A stretch of 64,000 nt of DNA from CAADGY01 sp900696665. GTDB lineage: Bacteria > Acidobacteriota > Terriglobia > Bryobacterales > Bryobacteraceae. Under the pieces are notes generated by a model that had not been told where the DNA came from, did no database searches, and worked only from the letters and a program-made list of their open reading frames with translations. A program made the position numbers and the translations under genes. The DNA lies in assembly GCA_035063885.1 (NCBI GenBank), contig JAPSFM010000011.1:26487-90486 (forward strand), given 5' to 3'. Shown here piece after piece: positions 26,917 through 36,203 of the stretch. Every line of letters begins with the position of its first letter. Positions within the stretch are counted from its first letter, which is position 1.

Positions 26917-27317
26917 CGACGACAACATCGCTGATTCTGAGGACTGGCGCGCGTGTGCTGATGCCGCTCCTCCTGCTATTCGGCGTCTTCCTGTTATTGC
27001 GCGGCCACAATGCCCCCGGGGGAGGCTTTGCCGGCGGATTAGTGGTGGCGGCTGCGTACATTCTGCATTTTTTCGCGTTCGGCTTGGATGCGGCCCGGCG
27101 TGCTCTATTGACCCGGCCGGAGCGGCTGATCGGCTCAGGGCTGCTGCTCGCGGTGGGGAGCGGAATTCTTCCGGCATTGTTCGGCCGGCCATTTCTTACC
27201 TCGCTCTGGTTTGATCCGGCACGTGGAATCGGCACTCCGATGCTGTTCGATCTGGGCGTATTCCTGGTAGTGATTGGCGTCGTGTTGATCATGACCTTTA
27301 CGCTGGCGGAGGAATAG
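26913..27317 (+). CDS. mrpB: Mrp Na+/H+ antiporter subunit B
   Basis: A 134-residue MnhB-family membrane protein with four predicted helices. The family motif RGHNAPGGGFAGGLVVAAAY is at about residues 29-48. It starts in an ATGA overlap with mrpA, indicating translational coupling in the operon. Needed for a complete seven-subunit antiporter. Confidence 0.93.
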   Translation: MTTTTSLILRTGARVLMPLLLLFGVFLLLRGHNAPGGGFAGGLVVAAAYILHFFAFGLDAARRALLTRPERLIGSGLLLAVGSGILPALFGRPFLTSLWFDPARGIGTPMLFDLGVFLVVIGVVLIMTFTLAEE

Positions 27318-27320
27318 AAC

Positions 27321-27668
27321 TTGGAATTGATACTGGCCATCGCCTCTGGAGTTCTGTTCGGCACGGGCTTTTACCTGATGCTGAGGCGGCGGTTGGCGCA
27401 ACTGATCATTGGCCTGGGCCTGTTGAGCAATGGGGCGAACCTGCTGATTTTCACCGCGGGAGGTCTGACTCGCGCCCGTGCGCCGGTGATTGCTGAGGAT
27501 GCCTCTCTACTGGTCCGCCCGTTCGCCGATCCAGTGCCGCAAGCGCTGGTTCTCACTGCCATCGTAATCGGCTTTGGCGTGCTTGCGTTTTCGCTGGTGC
27601 TGGCACACGGCATTCACACCATGGCCGGCACGGATGACATCGACGAGATCAGGAGCGGCGGCGGATGA
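27321..27668 (+). CDS. mrpC: Mrp Na+/H+ antiporter subunit C
   Basis: A 115-residue NuoK-like subunit with three helices. Motifs include LFGTGFYLMLRRRLAQLIIG and the later ADPVPQALVLTAIVIGFG, standard for MnhC. It starts at TTG 27321, supported by a GGAGGA site at the end of mrpB 8 bases upstream. It overlaps mrpD by four bases. Confidence 0.92.
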   Translation: MELILAIASGVLFGTGFYLMLRRRLAQLIIGLGLLSNGANLLIFTAGGLTRARAPVIAEDASLLVRPFADPVPQALVLTAIVIGFGVLAFSLVLAHGIHTMAGTDDIDEIRSGGG

Positions 27669-29149
27669 ATGTTCTGGTGCTTCCGATCGCACTGCCGCTG
27701 TTTACCGCGGCGGTGCTGCTGCTTGCGCCCAGCCGCCCTCTGCTTCAACGATGGATTTCTTTTGCCGGCGCCTGCGCACTGGCAATCGCGGCCGTTCTGG
27801 TGTTCGTACGCGTGGAGCGCGACGGAATCCTCGTGCTGCAATTGGGCGGGTGGCCGGCGCCGTTCGGTATCACGCTGGTAGCGGACGTTCTGTCGGCCAT
27901 GCTGGTAGTGGCAACGGCGGTTGTGGGACTCGCCGTGGCCTCGTCAGCCTTTTCCGGCGTCGACCCCAGGCGCGAGGGTTTCGGCTATCACGGGCTGATA
28001 CACGTGCTCCTCATGGGCGTGTCGGGTGCATTTCTGACCGGCGATCTTTTCAATCTGTATGTCTGGTTCGAAGTGATGCTGGTGGCCTCTTTCGTTCTGA
28101 TGGCGCTGCACCGGACACGCGCGCAGTTGGAAGCAGCTTTCAAGTACGTCGCTTTGAACCTGATCGCATCCTCGTTATTCCTGACCACGCTTGGCCTGCT
28201 TTATGGCGGCACAGGCGCGCTGAACATGGCGGAACTGGCCACTATTCTGCCGGCGCGCGAAAACACGGCGTACGAAACCATTCTGGCGATGCTGTTTCTG
28301 ACGGCATTCGGGATCAAAGCCGCGATGTTCCCGCTGTTTTTCTGGCTGCCCGCTTCCTACCACACGCCGCCGGCTGCCGTGGGCGCGGTTTTCGCCGGGC
28401 TGCTGACAAAGGTCGGCGTGTACTCGATGATCCGGGTATTCACGTTATTGTTCCCTGGCGATCCCGCAATGCTTTATACTCTGCTGCTGGCGCAGGCGGG
28501 GTGCACGATGATTGTGGGGCTGGTGGGGGCGCTTGCGCAACGGGATTTCAGGCGTATCCTCTCGTTCAACCTGGTGGGGCATCTCGGATACACGACTGTA
28601 GGAGTGGCCCTGGGCACTTCCGCCGCGATGGCCGGATCCATTTTCTATATCCTTCACCACATCGCCGCGATTACCAATCTTTACCTCATCAGCGGCGTTT
28701 TTCTGCGGCTTCGTCACACGACGTCTCTCACGGAACTGGGGTCGATTTTTCGCGAACGCCCGCTGGTCGCCATCCTCGCCGCCATCCCGGTGTTTTCGTT
28801 GGCGGGAGTGCCACCCCTTTCCGGGTTCATCGGCAAGCTGGCGCTAGTGCGAGGCGCCTTCGGCGCCGGGGCATGGTGGACCGGTGGCATCATCCTGGCC
28901 GTGAGCTTACTGACACTGTTATCCATGGCACGGCTGTGGTCTGAATCCTTCTGGAAAACTGCGCCTCACGGAGATAAGTCACGGCTGCCTGGGGTGATAT
29001 TGCTTCCGATCGCGTTTCTCAGCGCGATCACGGTAGCAATGACGGTTGCCGCCGGACCGCTATATCAACTCGCAATGAAGACCTCTGACCAGTTGCTCAA
29101 TCCAGCCCTCTATATCGATGCGGTGTTGAAAGGGGGACCCCAACCGTGA
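27665..29149 (+). CDS. mrpD: Mrp Na+/H+ antiporter subunit D
   Basis: A 494-residue NuoN/NuoM-like subunit with about 14 helices. Typical segments are LFNLYVWFEVMLVASFVLMA, FGIKAAMFPLFFWLPASYHT (with the conserved Lys), FAGLLTKVGVYSMIRVFTL and RILSFNLVGHLGYTTVGVAL. ATG overlaps mrpC (ATGA) and its stop overlaps mrpE (GTGA). Confidence 0.95.
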   Translation: MNVLVLPIALPLFTAAVLLLAPSRPLLQRWISFAGACALAIAAVLVFVRVERDGILVLQLGGWPAPFGITLVADVLSAMLVVATAVVGLAVASSAFSGVDPRREGFGYHGLIHVLLMGVSGAFLTGDLFNLYVWFEVMLVASFVLMALHRTRAQLEAAFKYVALNLIASSLFLTTLGLLYGGTGALNMAELATILPARENTAYETILAMLFLTAFGIKAAMFPLFFWLPASYHTPPAAVGAVFAGLLTKVGVYSMIRVFTLLFPGDPAMLYTLLLAQAGCTMIVGLVGALAQRDFRRILSFNLVGHLGYTTVGVALGTSAAMAGSIFYILHHIAAITNLYLISGVFLRLRHTTSLTELGSIFRERPLVAILAAIPVFSLAGVPPLSGFIGKLALVRGAFGAGAWWTGGIILAVSLLTLLSMARLWSESFWKTAPHGDKSRLPGVILLPIAFLSAITVAMTVAAGPLYQLAMKTSDQLLNPALYIDAVLKGGPQP

Positions 29150-29643
29150 TTCTTGCGAATCTGCTTCTGGCGCTGGCGTGGGCGGCGCTGACCGGCCGCT
29201 TTACCCTTGAAAGCCTTGTTATGGGCCTGGCGGCCGGACACGTGGTGCTGCTGGTTCTGGCAAAGGGCGGTGTGTTGGCGATGGCCGAAGTAAGCCGCGT
29301 AGAACGTGCATTATCGCTGCTCGCCTATCTGCTGTGGGAGATCTTCCTGGCCAATGTCCGTGTCGCGCTCGACGTCGTCAGTATCCAACACCGGATGAAG
29401 CCGGGAGTCATCCGGCTGCCGCTCGATGTCACGAGCGACGGCGAGATCCTGCTGTTGGCGGCAATGATCAATATCACCCCCGGCAGCGTGGCGCTCGGCG
29501 TTTCCGACGACCGCAAAATAATGTATGTGCACGTCATGCATGTGCGGACTCCCGACGATGCGCGGCGCATCATCAAAGAAGGATTTGAGCGCCGCGTGAT
29601 CGGGCTCCGCAGCGAGCGCAAGGAGAGCCCGCATGCCGTCTGA
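29146..29643 (+). CDS. mrpE: Mrp Na+/H+ antiporter subunit E
   Basis: A 165-residue MnhE-family subunit: two N-terminal membrane helices followed by a cytoplasmic domain with ITPGSVALGVSDDRKIMYVH, the family signature. It starts at a GTG within a four-base overlap with mrpD and ends 11 bases inside mrpF. Confidence 0.92.
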   Translation: MILANLLLALAWAALTGRFTLESLVMGLAAGHVVLLVLAKGGVLAMAEVSRVERALSLLAYLLWEIFLANVRVALDVVSIQHRMKPGVIRLPLDVTSDGEILLLAAMINITPGSVALGVSDDRKIMYVHVMHVRTPDDARRIIKEGFERRVIGLRSERKESPHAV

Positions 29644-29899
29644 TGCCGTGTTCGCGGCGCTGGTAATCGTCTCGGCCGCATTGTTGATCTCATTCGTCCG
29701 GCTGGTACGGGGGCCGACGCTGCCGGACCGCGTTGTCGCGGTAGACCTGATAGGAACCACGTCGGTCGCGCTCATTGTGCTGGGAGCATCCGCCAGCGGC
29801 GAGCGCGCGTTTCTCGATGCGGCTATTGTAATCGCGCTGGTTGCATTTCTGGGCACGATCGCGTATGCCGGGTTTGCCAGGAAGGAGAATCGGGAATGA
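29633..29899 (+). CDS. mrpF: Mrp Na+/H+ antiporter subunit F
   Basis: An 88-residue MnhF subunit with three helices. The motif RLVRGPTLPDRVVAVDLIGT is at about 22-41. It is embedded between mrpE and mrpG, overlapping both, which points to tight translational coupling. Confidence 0.92.
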   Translation: MPSDAVFAALVIVSAALLISFVRLVRGPTLPDRVVAVDLIGTTSVALIVLGASASGERAFLDAAIVIALVAFLGTIAYAGFARKENRE

Positions 29900-30261
29900 T
29901 GGAGTGGGTGACGGGATTTCTGATGGTGTTGGGGGCTACGCTGGTGCTGCTGGCGGCCATCGGTGTGCTTCGGATGCCGGACCTGTTTACACGGATGCAG
30001 GCGGCAACGAAAGCAGCGACCCTGGGGCTCGGCTGCGTACTGGCGGGAGCGGCGATTCAGTTCGCCGATTTATCCACGGCGGTCCGGGCCATCAGCATTG
30101 GGGCGTTCATCATGTTGACGTCGCCGGTTTCCACTCACGTGATCGCCCGTGCGGCCTATCTCACGCGTGTCCCGTTGTGGAAAGGAACCATTGCGGACGA
30201 GTGGCGGGAGGATATGGAGGCGCAGACGGAGGATTTTGGGGATTCGAACACGGTAAACTGA
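29896..30261 (+). CDS. mrpG: Mrp Na+/H+ antiporter subunit G
   Basis: A 121-residue MnhG subunit with three helices. The conserved LRMPDLFTRMQAATKAATLG lies at about 28-47 and TSPVSTHVIARAAY near 75. It is the last gene of the mrpABCDEFG operon; the C-terminus is acidic. The next gene starts 64 bases downstream. Confidence 0.92.
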   Translation: MMEWVTGFLMVLGATLVLLAAIGVLRMPDLFTRMQAATKAATLGLGCVLAGAAIQFADLSTAVRAISIGAFIMLTSPVSTHVIARAAYLTRVPLWKGTIADEWREDMEAQTEDFGDSNTVN

Positions 30262-30325
30262 AATTTCCGGCAGATGCGATATCGAAAGCCGCCCTCTCAC
30301 CGCCCTCAACAGGAGTACTTCTTCC

Positions 30326-31651
30326 ATGCAGACTAGCAGACGTCATTTCTTGCAGATCTCGACAGCCGCCGCCAGCCTGGCAGGCAGAACAGCTTTTTCC
30401 GCTAACGATCAGATCCAGTTCGCGACCATCGGCGTAGGAGGACAGGGCACCGGCGACACTCACTCAGCGCTCCGCACTCCAGGTGTAAAGTTCGTAGCAG
30501 CCAGCGACGTGTACGATGGGCGGCTCACTCGGGCCAAGGAAGTTTTCGGAAAGGACCTGTTTACCACTCGCGACTATCGCGAAATTCTGAACCGTAAAGA
30601 CATCGACGCGGTTATTATCGGCACGCCGGACCACTGGCACATGAAGATGGCGGTAGATGCCATGAGTGCGGGTAAAGATGTCTACGTCGAAAAGCCGATG
30701 GTGCAACTTGTCGGCGATGGGAAAGCAGTGGTGGACGCGCAGAAGAAGACCGGCCGCATTCTTCAGGTCGGAAGCCAGCGCGTGAGCTCCATTGTTTATC
30801 AGAAGGCGCAGGATCTTCTGAAAGCCGGCTCCATCGGTGAGTTGAATATGGTGGAGGCGTGGTGGGACCGCAACTCCGCTATCGGTGCCTGGCAATATTC
30901 CATCCCGCCCGATGCGACACCGGAAACGGTGGACTGGGACCGTTTTCTCGGCCGGGCGCCCAAGCGTCCCTTCGAGCCGATTCGCCTGTTCCGCTGGCGT
31001 AATTACCGCGACTACGGCACCGGTGTAGCGGGTGACCTGTTCGTCCACCTGTTCTCCGGCATGCACTTTGTCACCGGTGCGGTGGGCCCCAACCGCGTTT
31101 TCGCAACCGGGGGCTTGCGGTACTGGAAAGACGGCCGTGATGTCCCGGATGTGATGCTTGGCCTCTATGACTACGAGGCCACCGCCAGGCATCCGGCTTT
31201 TAACCTCGCCCTTCGGGTGAACTTCGTAAATGGAGCGGGTGAGACGTCCGGTTTCCGCTTCGTTGGCAGCGAGGGTGTTCTTACAATCGGCAGCGGTGTG
31301 ACGGTTGCCAAGCAGCCCCGTGAAACGCAACCCGGCTATACCATCGGAACGTTTCCGAAGAGCGTCCAGGAGCAGTTTTTGAAGCAGTACAGGGAGAAGT
31401 ACCCCGAGACAGCGGTGACGGCCGATTCGATGCGCCCGGCCGCTGAAGAAACCTATCTTCCGCCGCGCGGCTATAGCGATAGCGTCGATCATTTCCGGAA
31501 TTTTTTTGAAGCCGTCCGCTCGCGCAGGCCTGTTGTGGAAGATGCGGTGTTCGGTTTTCGGGCAGCCGGTCCGGCGCTGCTGTCCCTGGTAAGCTACTTC
31601 GAGCAGAAGCAATGCCGGTGGGATCCCGAGACGATGATGGTGAAAGGTTGA
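30326..31651 (+). CDS. Gfo/Idh/MocA oxidoreductase with Tat leader
   Basis: A 441-residue NAD(P)-dependent sugar oxidoreductase-like protein. A twin-arginine leader (SRRHFLQISTAAASLA) precedes the Rossmann fold, whose nucleotide loop reads FATIGVGGQGTGDTH. The EKP motif with the substrate lysine is in VYVEKPMVQL, as in the family. Residues 190-230 hold WDRFLGRAPKRPFEPIRLFR, common to the acidobacterial/planctomycete exported group. An AGGAG site is 9 bases before the ATG. The next gene is a close paralogue that lacks the leader. The substrate is likely a sugar or inositol derivative. Confidence 0.92.
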   Translation: MQTSRRHFLQISTAAASLAGRTAFSANDQIQFATIGVGGQGTGDTHSALRTPGVKFVAASDVYDGRLTRAKEVFGKDLFTTRDYREILNRKDIDAVIIGTPDHWHMKMAVDAMSAGKDVYVEKPMVQLVGDGKAVVDAQKKTGRILQVGSQRVSSIVYQKAQDLLKAGSIGELNMVEAWWDRNSAIGAWQYSIPPDATPETVDWDRFLGRAPKRPFEPIRLFRWRNYRDYGTGVAGDLFVHLFSGMHFVTGAVGPNRVFATGGLRYWKDGRDVPDVMLGLYDYEATARHPAFNLALRVNFVNGAGETSGFRFVGSEGVLTIGSGVTVAKQPRETQPGYTIGTFPKSVQEQFLKQYREKYPETAVTADSMRPAAEETYLPPRGYSDSVDHFRNFFEAVRSRRPVVEDAVFGFRAAGPALLSLVSYFEQKQCRWDPETMMVKG

Positions 31652-31655
31652 GGAC

Positions 31656-32927
31656 ATGAGCTTTCAGGCAAACGATAATATTCAGATCGCGCTTATCGGC
31701 GCGGGCGGAATGGGGCAAGGCGATGCCCGGTATGCCACTTCGCTTCCGGGTGTGAAACTCGTCGCGGCCTGCGATATCTATGACGGGCGGCTCGAGCGCA
31801 TGAAGGAGATGTGGGGCAACGGCCTCTACACCACGCGCGATTTCCGCGAAGTTCTCAACCGGAAAGACGTGGATGCGGTGATCATCGGTACCCCCGATCA
31901 CTGGCACGCTCCCATCTCCATCCTGGCCCTGAACGCCGGCAAGGACGTGTATTGCGAAAAGCCGATGATCCACTCGGTCGACGAAGGCAAGCGCGTCATC
32001 GAAGCACAGAAGAAGAGCGGACGGATGTTTCAGGTTGGCAGCCAGTATGTCAGCTCGATGATTTTCGACAAGGCCCGGCAACTTCTGGCCGCGGGCGCTC
32101 TGGGCGAAGTGAACATGGTGGAAGCTTGGCTCGACCGCAACTCCGCCGTAGGCGCCTGGCAGTATTCGATTCCACCGGACGCCACGCCCGAGCGGATCGA
32201 TTGGGACCGTTTTCTGGGGAATGCACCGAAACGTCCGTTCGAGCCGGTACGGCTGTTCCGCTGGCGCAACTATAATGACTACGGAACGGGCGTGGCAGGC
32301 GATCTCTTCGTGCACCTGCTTTCCGGACTCCATTTTGCTACTGGATCGATCGGGCCGAACCGCGTCTACGCAACGGGCGGATTGCGCTTCTGGAAGGACG
32401 GCCGCGACGCCCCCGACGTCATGCTGGCTCTGATGGATTATCCGAAGACAGCCGCGCACCCGGAATTCACGTTCGCGCTGCGGGTGAACTTCGCCAGTGG
32501 TGGTTCGGGGGAGAAGTTCGGATTCCGATTCGTCGGCAGCGAAGGTGTCATGACGACCACGATGAGTGAACTGACTCTTTCGCGGCGCCCTCGCGAGACA
32601 GAGCCCGGTTACACCATCGGCACCTTCCCGAAGGCTGTCCAGGAGCAATTTCTGAAAGAGTACCACGCCAACTATCCCGAACAGCGACCTTCCGCTGACG
32701 CAATGCGTCCGGACCGCGAGGAAAGCTTTGAGCCGCCGCGTTCGCACAATGCCCATCTGGAGCATCACAAGAACTTCTACGCCGCGGTTCGCAGCCGCAA
32801 GCTCTTTCTTGAGGACGCGGTGTTCGGTATGCGCACCGCCGCGCCGGCTCTCCTCTGCAACATGAGCGTGAGCAAGCAGCGGGTGTACCGTTGGGATCCC
32901 GAGAATATGACAGCGAAAGAAGCCTGA
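31656..32927 (+). CDS. Gfo/Idh/MocA oxidoreductase, paralogue without leader
   Basis: A 423-residue oxidoreductase very similar throughout to the preceding gene (shared blocks include VDAVIIGTPDHWH, IGAWQYSIPPDATPE-like, WDRFLGNAPKRPFEPVRLFR, EPGYTIGTFPKAVQEQFL). It begins MSFQANDNIQIALIGAGG; the FxANDxIQ stretch aligns with residues just after the Tat signal of its neighbour, so the leader is missing and the protein should stay in the cytoplasm. EKP motif present (CEKPMIHS). It starts 4 bases after its neighbour stops. A tandem duplication is the simplest origin. Confidence 0.92.
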   Translation: MSFQANDNIQIALIGAGGMGQGDARYATSLPGVKLVAACDIYDGRLERMKEMWGNGLYTTRDFREVLNRKDVDAVIIGTPDHWHAPISILALNAGKDVYCEKPMIHSVDEGKRVIEAQKKSGRMFQVGSQYVSSMIFDKARQLLAAGALGEVNMVEAWLDRNSAVGAWQYSIPPDATPERIDWDRFLGNAPKRPFEPVRLFRWRNYNDYGTGVAGDLFVHLLSGLHFATGSIGPNRVYATGGLRFWKDGRDAPDVMLALMDYPKTAAHPEFTFALRVNFASGGSGEKFGFRFVGSEGVMTTTMSELTLSRRPRETEPGYTIGTFPKAVQEQFLKEYHANYPEQRPSADAMRPDREESFEPPRSHNAHLEHHKNFYAAVRSRKLFLEDAVFGMRTAAPALLCNMSVSKQRVYRWDPENMTAKEA

Positions 32928-32932
32928 CGGGT

Positions 32933-35119
32933 TTGTGGCTCGCGCTGTCCCTCGCCCTGACGGTGACGGCTGCCTGGGGCGCTTGCGATTTCCGGCCTGA
33001 AGTAGACCCGCTGTTGCGCGAGGCACGCCTTGCTTTGGACGATACTCGCCTCAGCCGCGACGAACGTCTTGCTCTCCTGCGTGCCGCGGCAATGGCTTAT
33101 CCGGATGAAGTGGTGCTGCACCACGAGTATCAGGACCACATTGCCAACGAACTCTCCGAGCCGGTACGCGATCTTGTCATCGAGGAATATCGCAAGCTTG
33201 CCTCGGGGCACACCGGCAGTGTGGCCGCGCGTTACCTGTACGCGCGCTCGCTGGTAGGCCGCAGGACACGCGAAGCCGCCGCCCTGTTGGAACTACTAGC
33301 CGGGCAACATGCGGAGTTCCCGTGGCCGCACCTGGCGCTGGCAGAAGCACGCGCGGAAAGCGGTGGTCAGCACCTGGAGCGTTTTTTCCGGCTTTGCCCC
33401 GGAACGCTGAACGAGACTTCCTACACTGCCCTCATGGAAACTGGCGCTCCGCAATTGCGGCGCGCCGTGGCGGAAGCTGCGCGCAAAGAATTGAGTGCGT
33501 CGAAATTTCCGTCGCGTCTGGCGGATTACCACTATCTGTGGATGCTCGAAATCGCGGATGCGGGTCCGGCCGAACGCACCGCACTCTTGGAACGTATCGC
33601 GGAAGACGCAGCGCGTCTTCGCTCGCTGGACTCGCGCCGCCGCAACGCGTTGCTTCCGGCGCTGCTGCAGGCGTATCAGATAACCGGGGATCGGGCAGGT
33701 TGGGAATGGGCGCGAGGCGAGATCGCGAAATGGCTGCCGCATTCGTTCACGGCCGCGCAACTCACGCTCGATAAATGGCGCGACTCTCGCGCACTGCCGG
33801 CTATCAACGATTCGCGCGAAACCGTAGCAGCATATTACCGGCAACTCTACCTTGCAAGCGCGGAATGGATTCGCACGTGGCCACTGGCGCGGCAGGTTTG
33901 GGCTTTACGCTGGAAGGCTGCCCGCGAACTGCCGGACCTTCCGGACCTGGACGTGGAAGCGGCGGGTGCCGGCATGTTGACGGCCGTTGCCCGTAATGGA
34001 TCAACCCGTACTCTGTCGCCGCGACTTGATATTGCCGGGACTTTTCTCGCACGCAGCATTGCAACAGAGAAAATTCCGGAGATTGTCGAGGAGGCGATTC
34101 GCGAAGCCGAGATTCGTGCCTTGACGGAGATCGATCCCCGTTGGATGTCAGACGGTTTCCGGGTTGCGGCGCGCCGGGAACTGGATGAGACGCGGTCTCG
34201 CGGACGCCTGGTGCTCGTCCGCTTCTATCTGCAATCCGGCAAACCCGAGAAAGCGCGGCAGGTGCTTCGCGACATGAAAACTGGCCTGGTATATGACGCC
34301 GCCAACGCGCAAAGGTACTGGGCCGGCCGGCCGGCTCTCGCCGGCGCTCTCGTCGAGCTTCGTGAGTTTGAAGAGGCACGGTCCGTGTTGGCTGAGATGA
34401 AGCAGTGGCTGGCGGCCAGGACTGAAGAGCCGGCAGAAGAGTTTCGCATCCGGCAGGCGGACTACTGGCTCTCCATGGCAAGACTGGCCGAAGCGGAAGG
34501 ACGAAAGCTCGACGCAGCCGCCTACTATCGTCTGGAAAGCGAGAACCGCACGGAGTGGGACTATTTCGCAGAGCGGTTCGCCCGTATCGACAGAATGTTG
34601 GAACTGTGGCGGAAAAGCGGCGGCACGGAAGAGGGATTTCGCGCCTGGGCCGGAATCCGCGAACCCGTGGGCGGCTGGCAGTTCGCATCGCGGCCACTAA
34701 TCGGTTTCGAGTTGCGTGACCTGGCAGGAAGATCCTGGAGTACCGCCGACTTTCGAGGTAAAGTAACGCTCGTGAATCTATGGGCAACGTGGTGCGGCCC
34801 CTGTCTCACTGAACTGCCCCATCTCGAAAAGCTGCACCGGCAAATGAACTCCGGCGAAGGAATGCAGTTCGTCACTTTCAACGTCGATGAGGATGCCGGG
34901 AGCCTGCCTGCGTTCATGAAGCGCCACGGCTACACGTTTCCCGTGATCCCAGCTCGCGAATTCATTCAGGACCGTATGCGGGTCACGATGTATCCACGCA
35001 CGTGGATTGTCGGCCGCGACGGAACTATTCGATACGAACATGCTGGATTCTCTTCACGGCCCGAACGTTGGCTGAACGAGACCCTCGAGCTTTTGCGCCA
35101 TCTCGCCAAAGTTAATTGA
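32933..35119 (+). CDS. Large TlpA-like thioredoxin-domain protein
   Basis: A 728-residue predicted exported protein from the TTG at 32933; TTG 32891, inside the previous gene, is an alternative. A signal sequence (LALSLALTVTAAWGA) leads into roughly 500 residues of helical, TPR-like sequence, then a C-terminal TlpA/AlkC-type thioredoxin domain (about 580-720) with the redox motif WATWCGPC near 616. Such domains reduce disulfides or act in cytochrome c maturation outside the cytoplasm. The long helical part may bind partners. It follows the oxidoreductase pair closely and may be cotranscribed. Confidence 0.82.
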   Translation: MWLALSLALTVTAAWGACDFRPEVDPLLREARLALDDTRLSRDERLALLRAAAMAYPDEVVLHHEYQDHIANELSEPVRDLVIEEYRKLASGHTGSVAARYLYARSLVGRRTREAAALLELLAGQHAEFPWPHLALAEARAESGGQHLERFFRLCPGTLNETSYTALMETGAPQLRRAVAEAARKELSASKFPSRLADYHYLWMLEIADAGPAERTALLERIAEDAARLRSLDSRRRNALLPALLQAYQITGDRAGWEWARGEIAKWLPHSFTAAQLTLDKWRDSRALPAINDSRETVAAYYRQLYLASAEWIRTWPLARQVWALRWKAARELPDLPDLDVEAAGAGMLTAVARNGSTRTLSPRLDIAGTFLARSIATEKIPEIVEEAIREAEIRALTEIDPRWMSDGFRVAARRELDETRSRGRLVLVRFYLQSGKPEKARQVLRDMKTGLVYDAANAQRYWAGRPALAGALVELREFEEARSVLAEMKQWLAARTEEPAEEFRIRQADYWLSMARLAEAEGRKLDAAAYYRLESENRTEWDYFAERFARIDRMLELWRKSGGTEEGFRAWAGIREPVGGWQFASRPLIGFELRDLAGRSWSTADFRGKVTLVNLWATWCGPCLTELPHLEKLHRQMNSGEGMQFVTFNVDEDAGSLPAFMKRHGYTFPVIPAREFIQDRMRVTMYPRTWIVGRDGTIRYEHAGFSSRPERWLNETLELLRHLAKVN

Positions 35120-35158
35120 AACAGCGAATCGGGAGCCGAGTCTTAATTGTGAGGCGTT

Positions 35159-36019
35159 ATGTCATCTGAACTCGTCCGATTCGTCGAGCGGCAGGACTGG
35201 CTTGAACCAGTGGAAAAGACAGTTCAACAGGCTGTCGAAACAGCGGTTGAGCGCGCGGGGCCGGTAGTAGCCAACGCGCTGTACGGCACATGGCTGGGGC
35301 ATCCCGTGCATCCGGTTTTGACGGACATTCCACTCGGCGCCTGGACAGCCGCCGTTGTGCTTGACGCACTGGACTCGTGCGATGGCGGGAAAGGGCTGAA
35401 GCGCGGCGCCGATGCCGCCGTCGCACTGGGCCTGGCGGGCGCGGTAGGGTCCGCCATCACTGGCTTCACAGACTGGCACAAAATCGACGGTAAGCAGCAT
35501 CGCATCGGGCTCGTACACGGGCTGCTGAATACACTTGGCGCGGGTCTCTTCGCCGCCTCCTATATTTGCCGCCGGCGGAGCGCTCGCGAATCGGGCCGGC
35601 GCCTGGCCGTCCTTGGCTATGCTGCCGCAGGAATAGCGGCGTACCTCGGTGGCCACCTGGTATACCGCGAAAAGATCGGTGTGGATCATACGCCGAAGGA
35701 GCTTCCACAGGATTTTACTCCGGTTCTGGATGCTTCTGAGCTGATCGAAGGCGAGCTCAAACGTGCTGATGTAGGCGGTGTTCCGGTGGTGCTGCTGAAG
35801 CGCAGCGATCAGATTTTTGCCCTGGCCGAGACCTGTTCACACCTGGGTGGTCCGCTGGCGGAAGGACAGTTGGAGGACGGCGACTGCGTGCGTTGCCCCT
35901 GGCATGGCTCGCTGTTTTCTATGCAGGACGGCAGTGTTCGTGAAGGCCCGGCAACGCATCCGCAGCCGTGTCTGGAAGCCCGCATTCATGAAGGAAAGGT
36001 TGAGGTCCGCGGCGGATAG
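35159..36019 (+). CDS. DUF2231-Rieske fusion protein
   Basis: A 286-residue protein with two parts. Residues about 30-180 form a DUF2231 membrane domain (GHPVHPVLTDIPLGAW, then several helices). Residues about 195-286 form a Rieske [2Fe-2S] domain with CSHLGGPL and CPWHGSLF, both Cys-His pairs intact. It probably passes electrons at the membrane; the Rieske part is of the ferredoxin/dioxygenase type, not the bc-complex type, since no disulfide cysteines flank the cluster. The ATG has a GAGG site. The pairing of domains is known but not functionally explained. Confidence 0.88.
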   Translation: MSSELVRFVERQDWLEPVEKTVQQAVETAVERAGPVVANALYGTWLGHPVHPVLTDIPLGAWTAAVVLDALDSCDGGKGLKRGADAAVALGLAGAVGSAITGFTDWHKIDGKQHRIGLVHGLLNTLGAGLFAASYICRRRSARESGRRLAVLGYAAAGIAAYLGGHLVYREKIGVDHTPKELPQDFTPVLDASELIEGELKRADVGGVPVVLLKRSDQIFALAETCSHLGGPLAEGQLEDGDCVRCPWHGSLFSMQDGSVREGPATHPQPCLEARIHEGKVEVRGG

Positions 36020-36203
36020 CAAATGGGCGTATCCTCGTTTTTCCGGGCTTTATGTGTTTAAGCAACGCGTGCATACGGTTTGGATCTTCGCCCGTTGCAC
36101 TCGCCTGGCGCTTCCCGGATGAAGGGAACGAATACGCGAACAGCATGCCGATCGTAAGGCGCGTCGCCGTTTTTCGCTGAAGACCCCGCCTGACCGGCGA
36201 GAA

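Noticed and set aside
31281..33026. 581-codon minus-strand open frame
   Set aside because: Shadow of the two Gfo/Idh/MocA genes; its apparent internal repeats only mirror their similarity.
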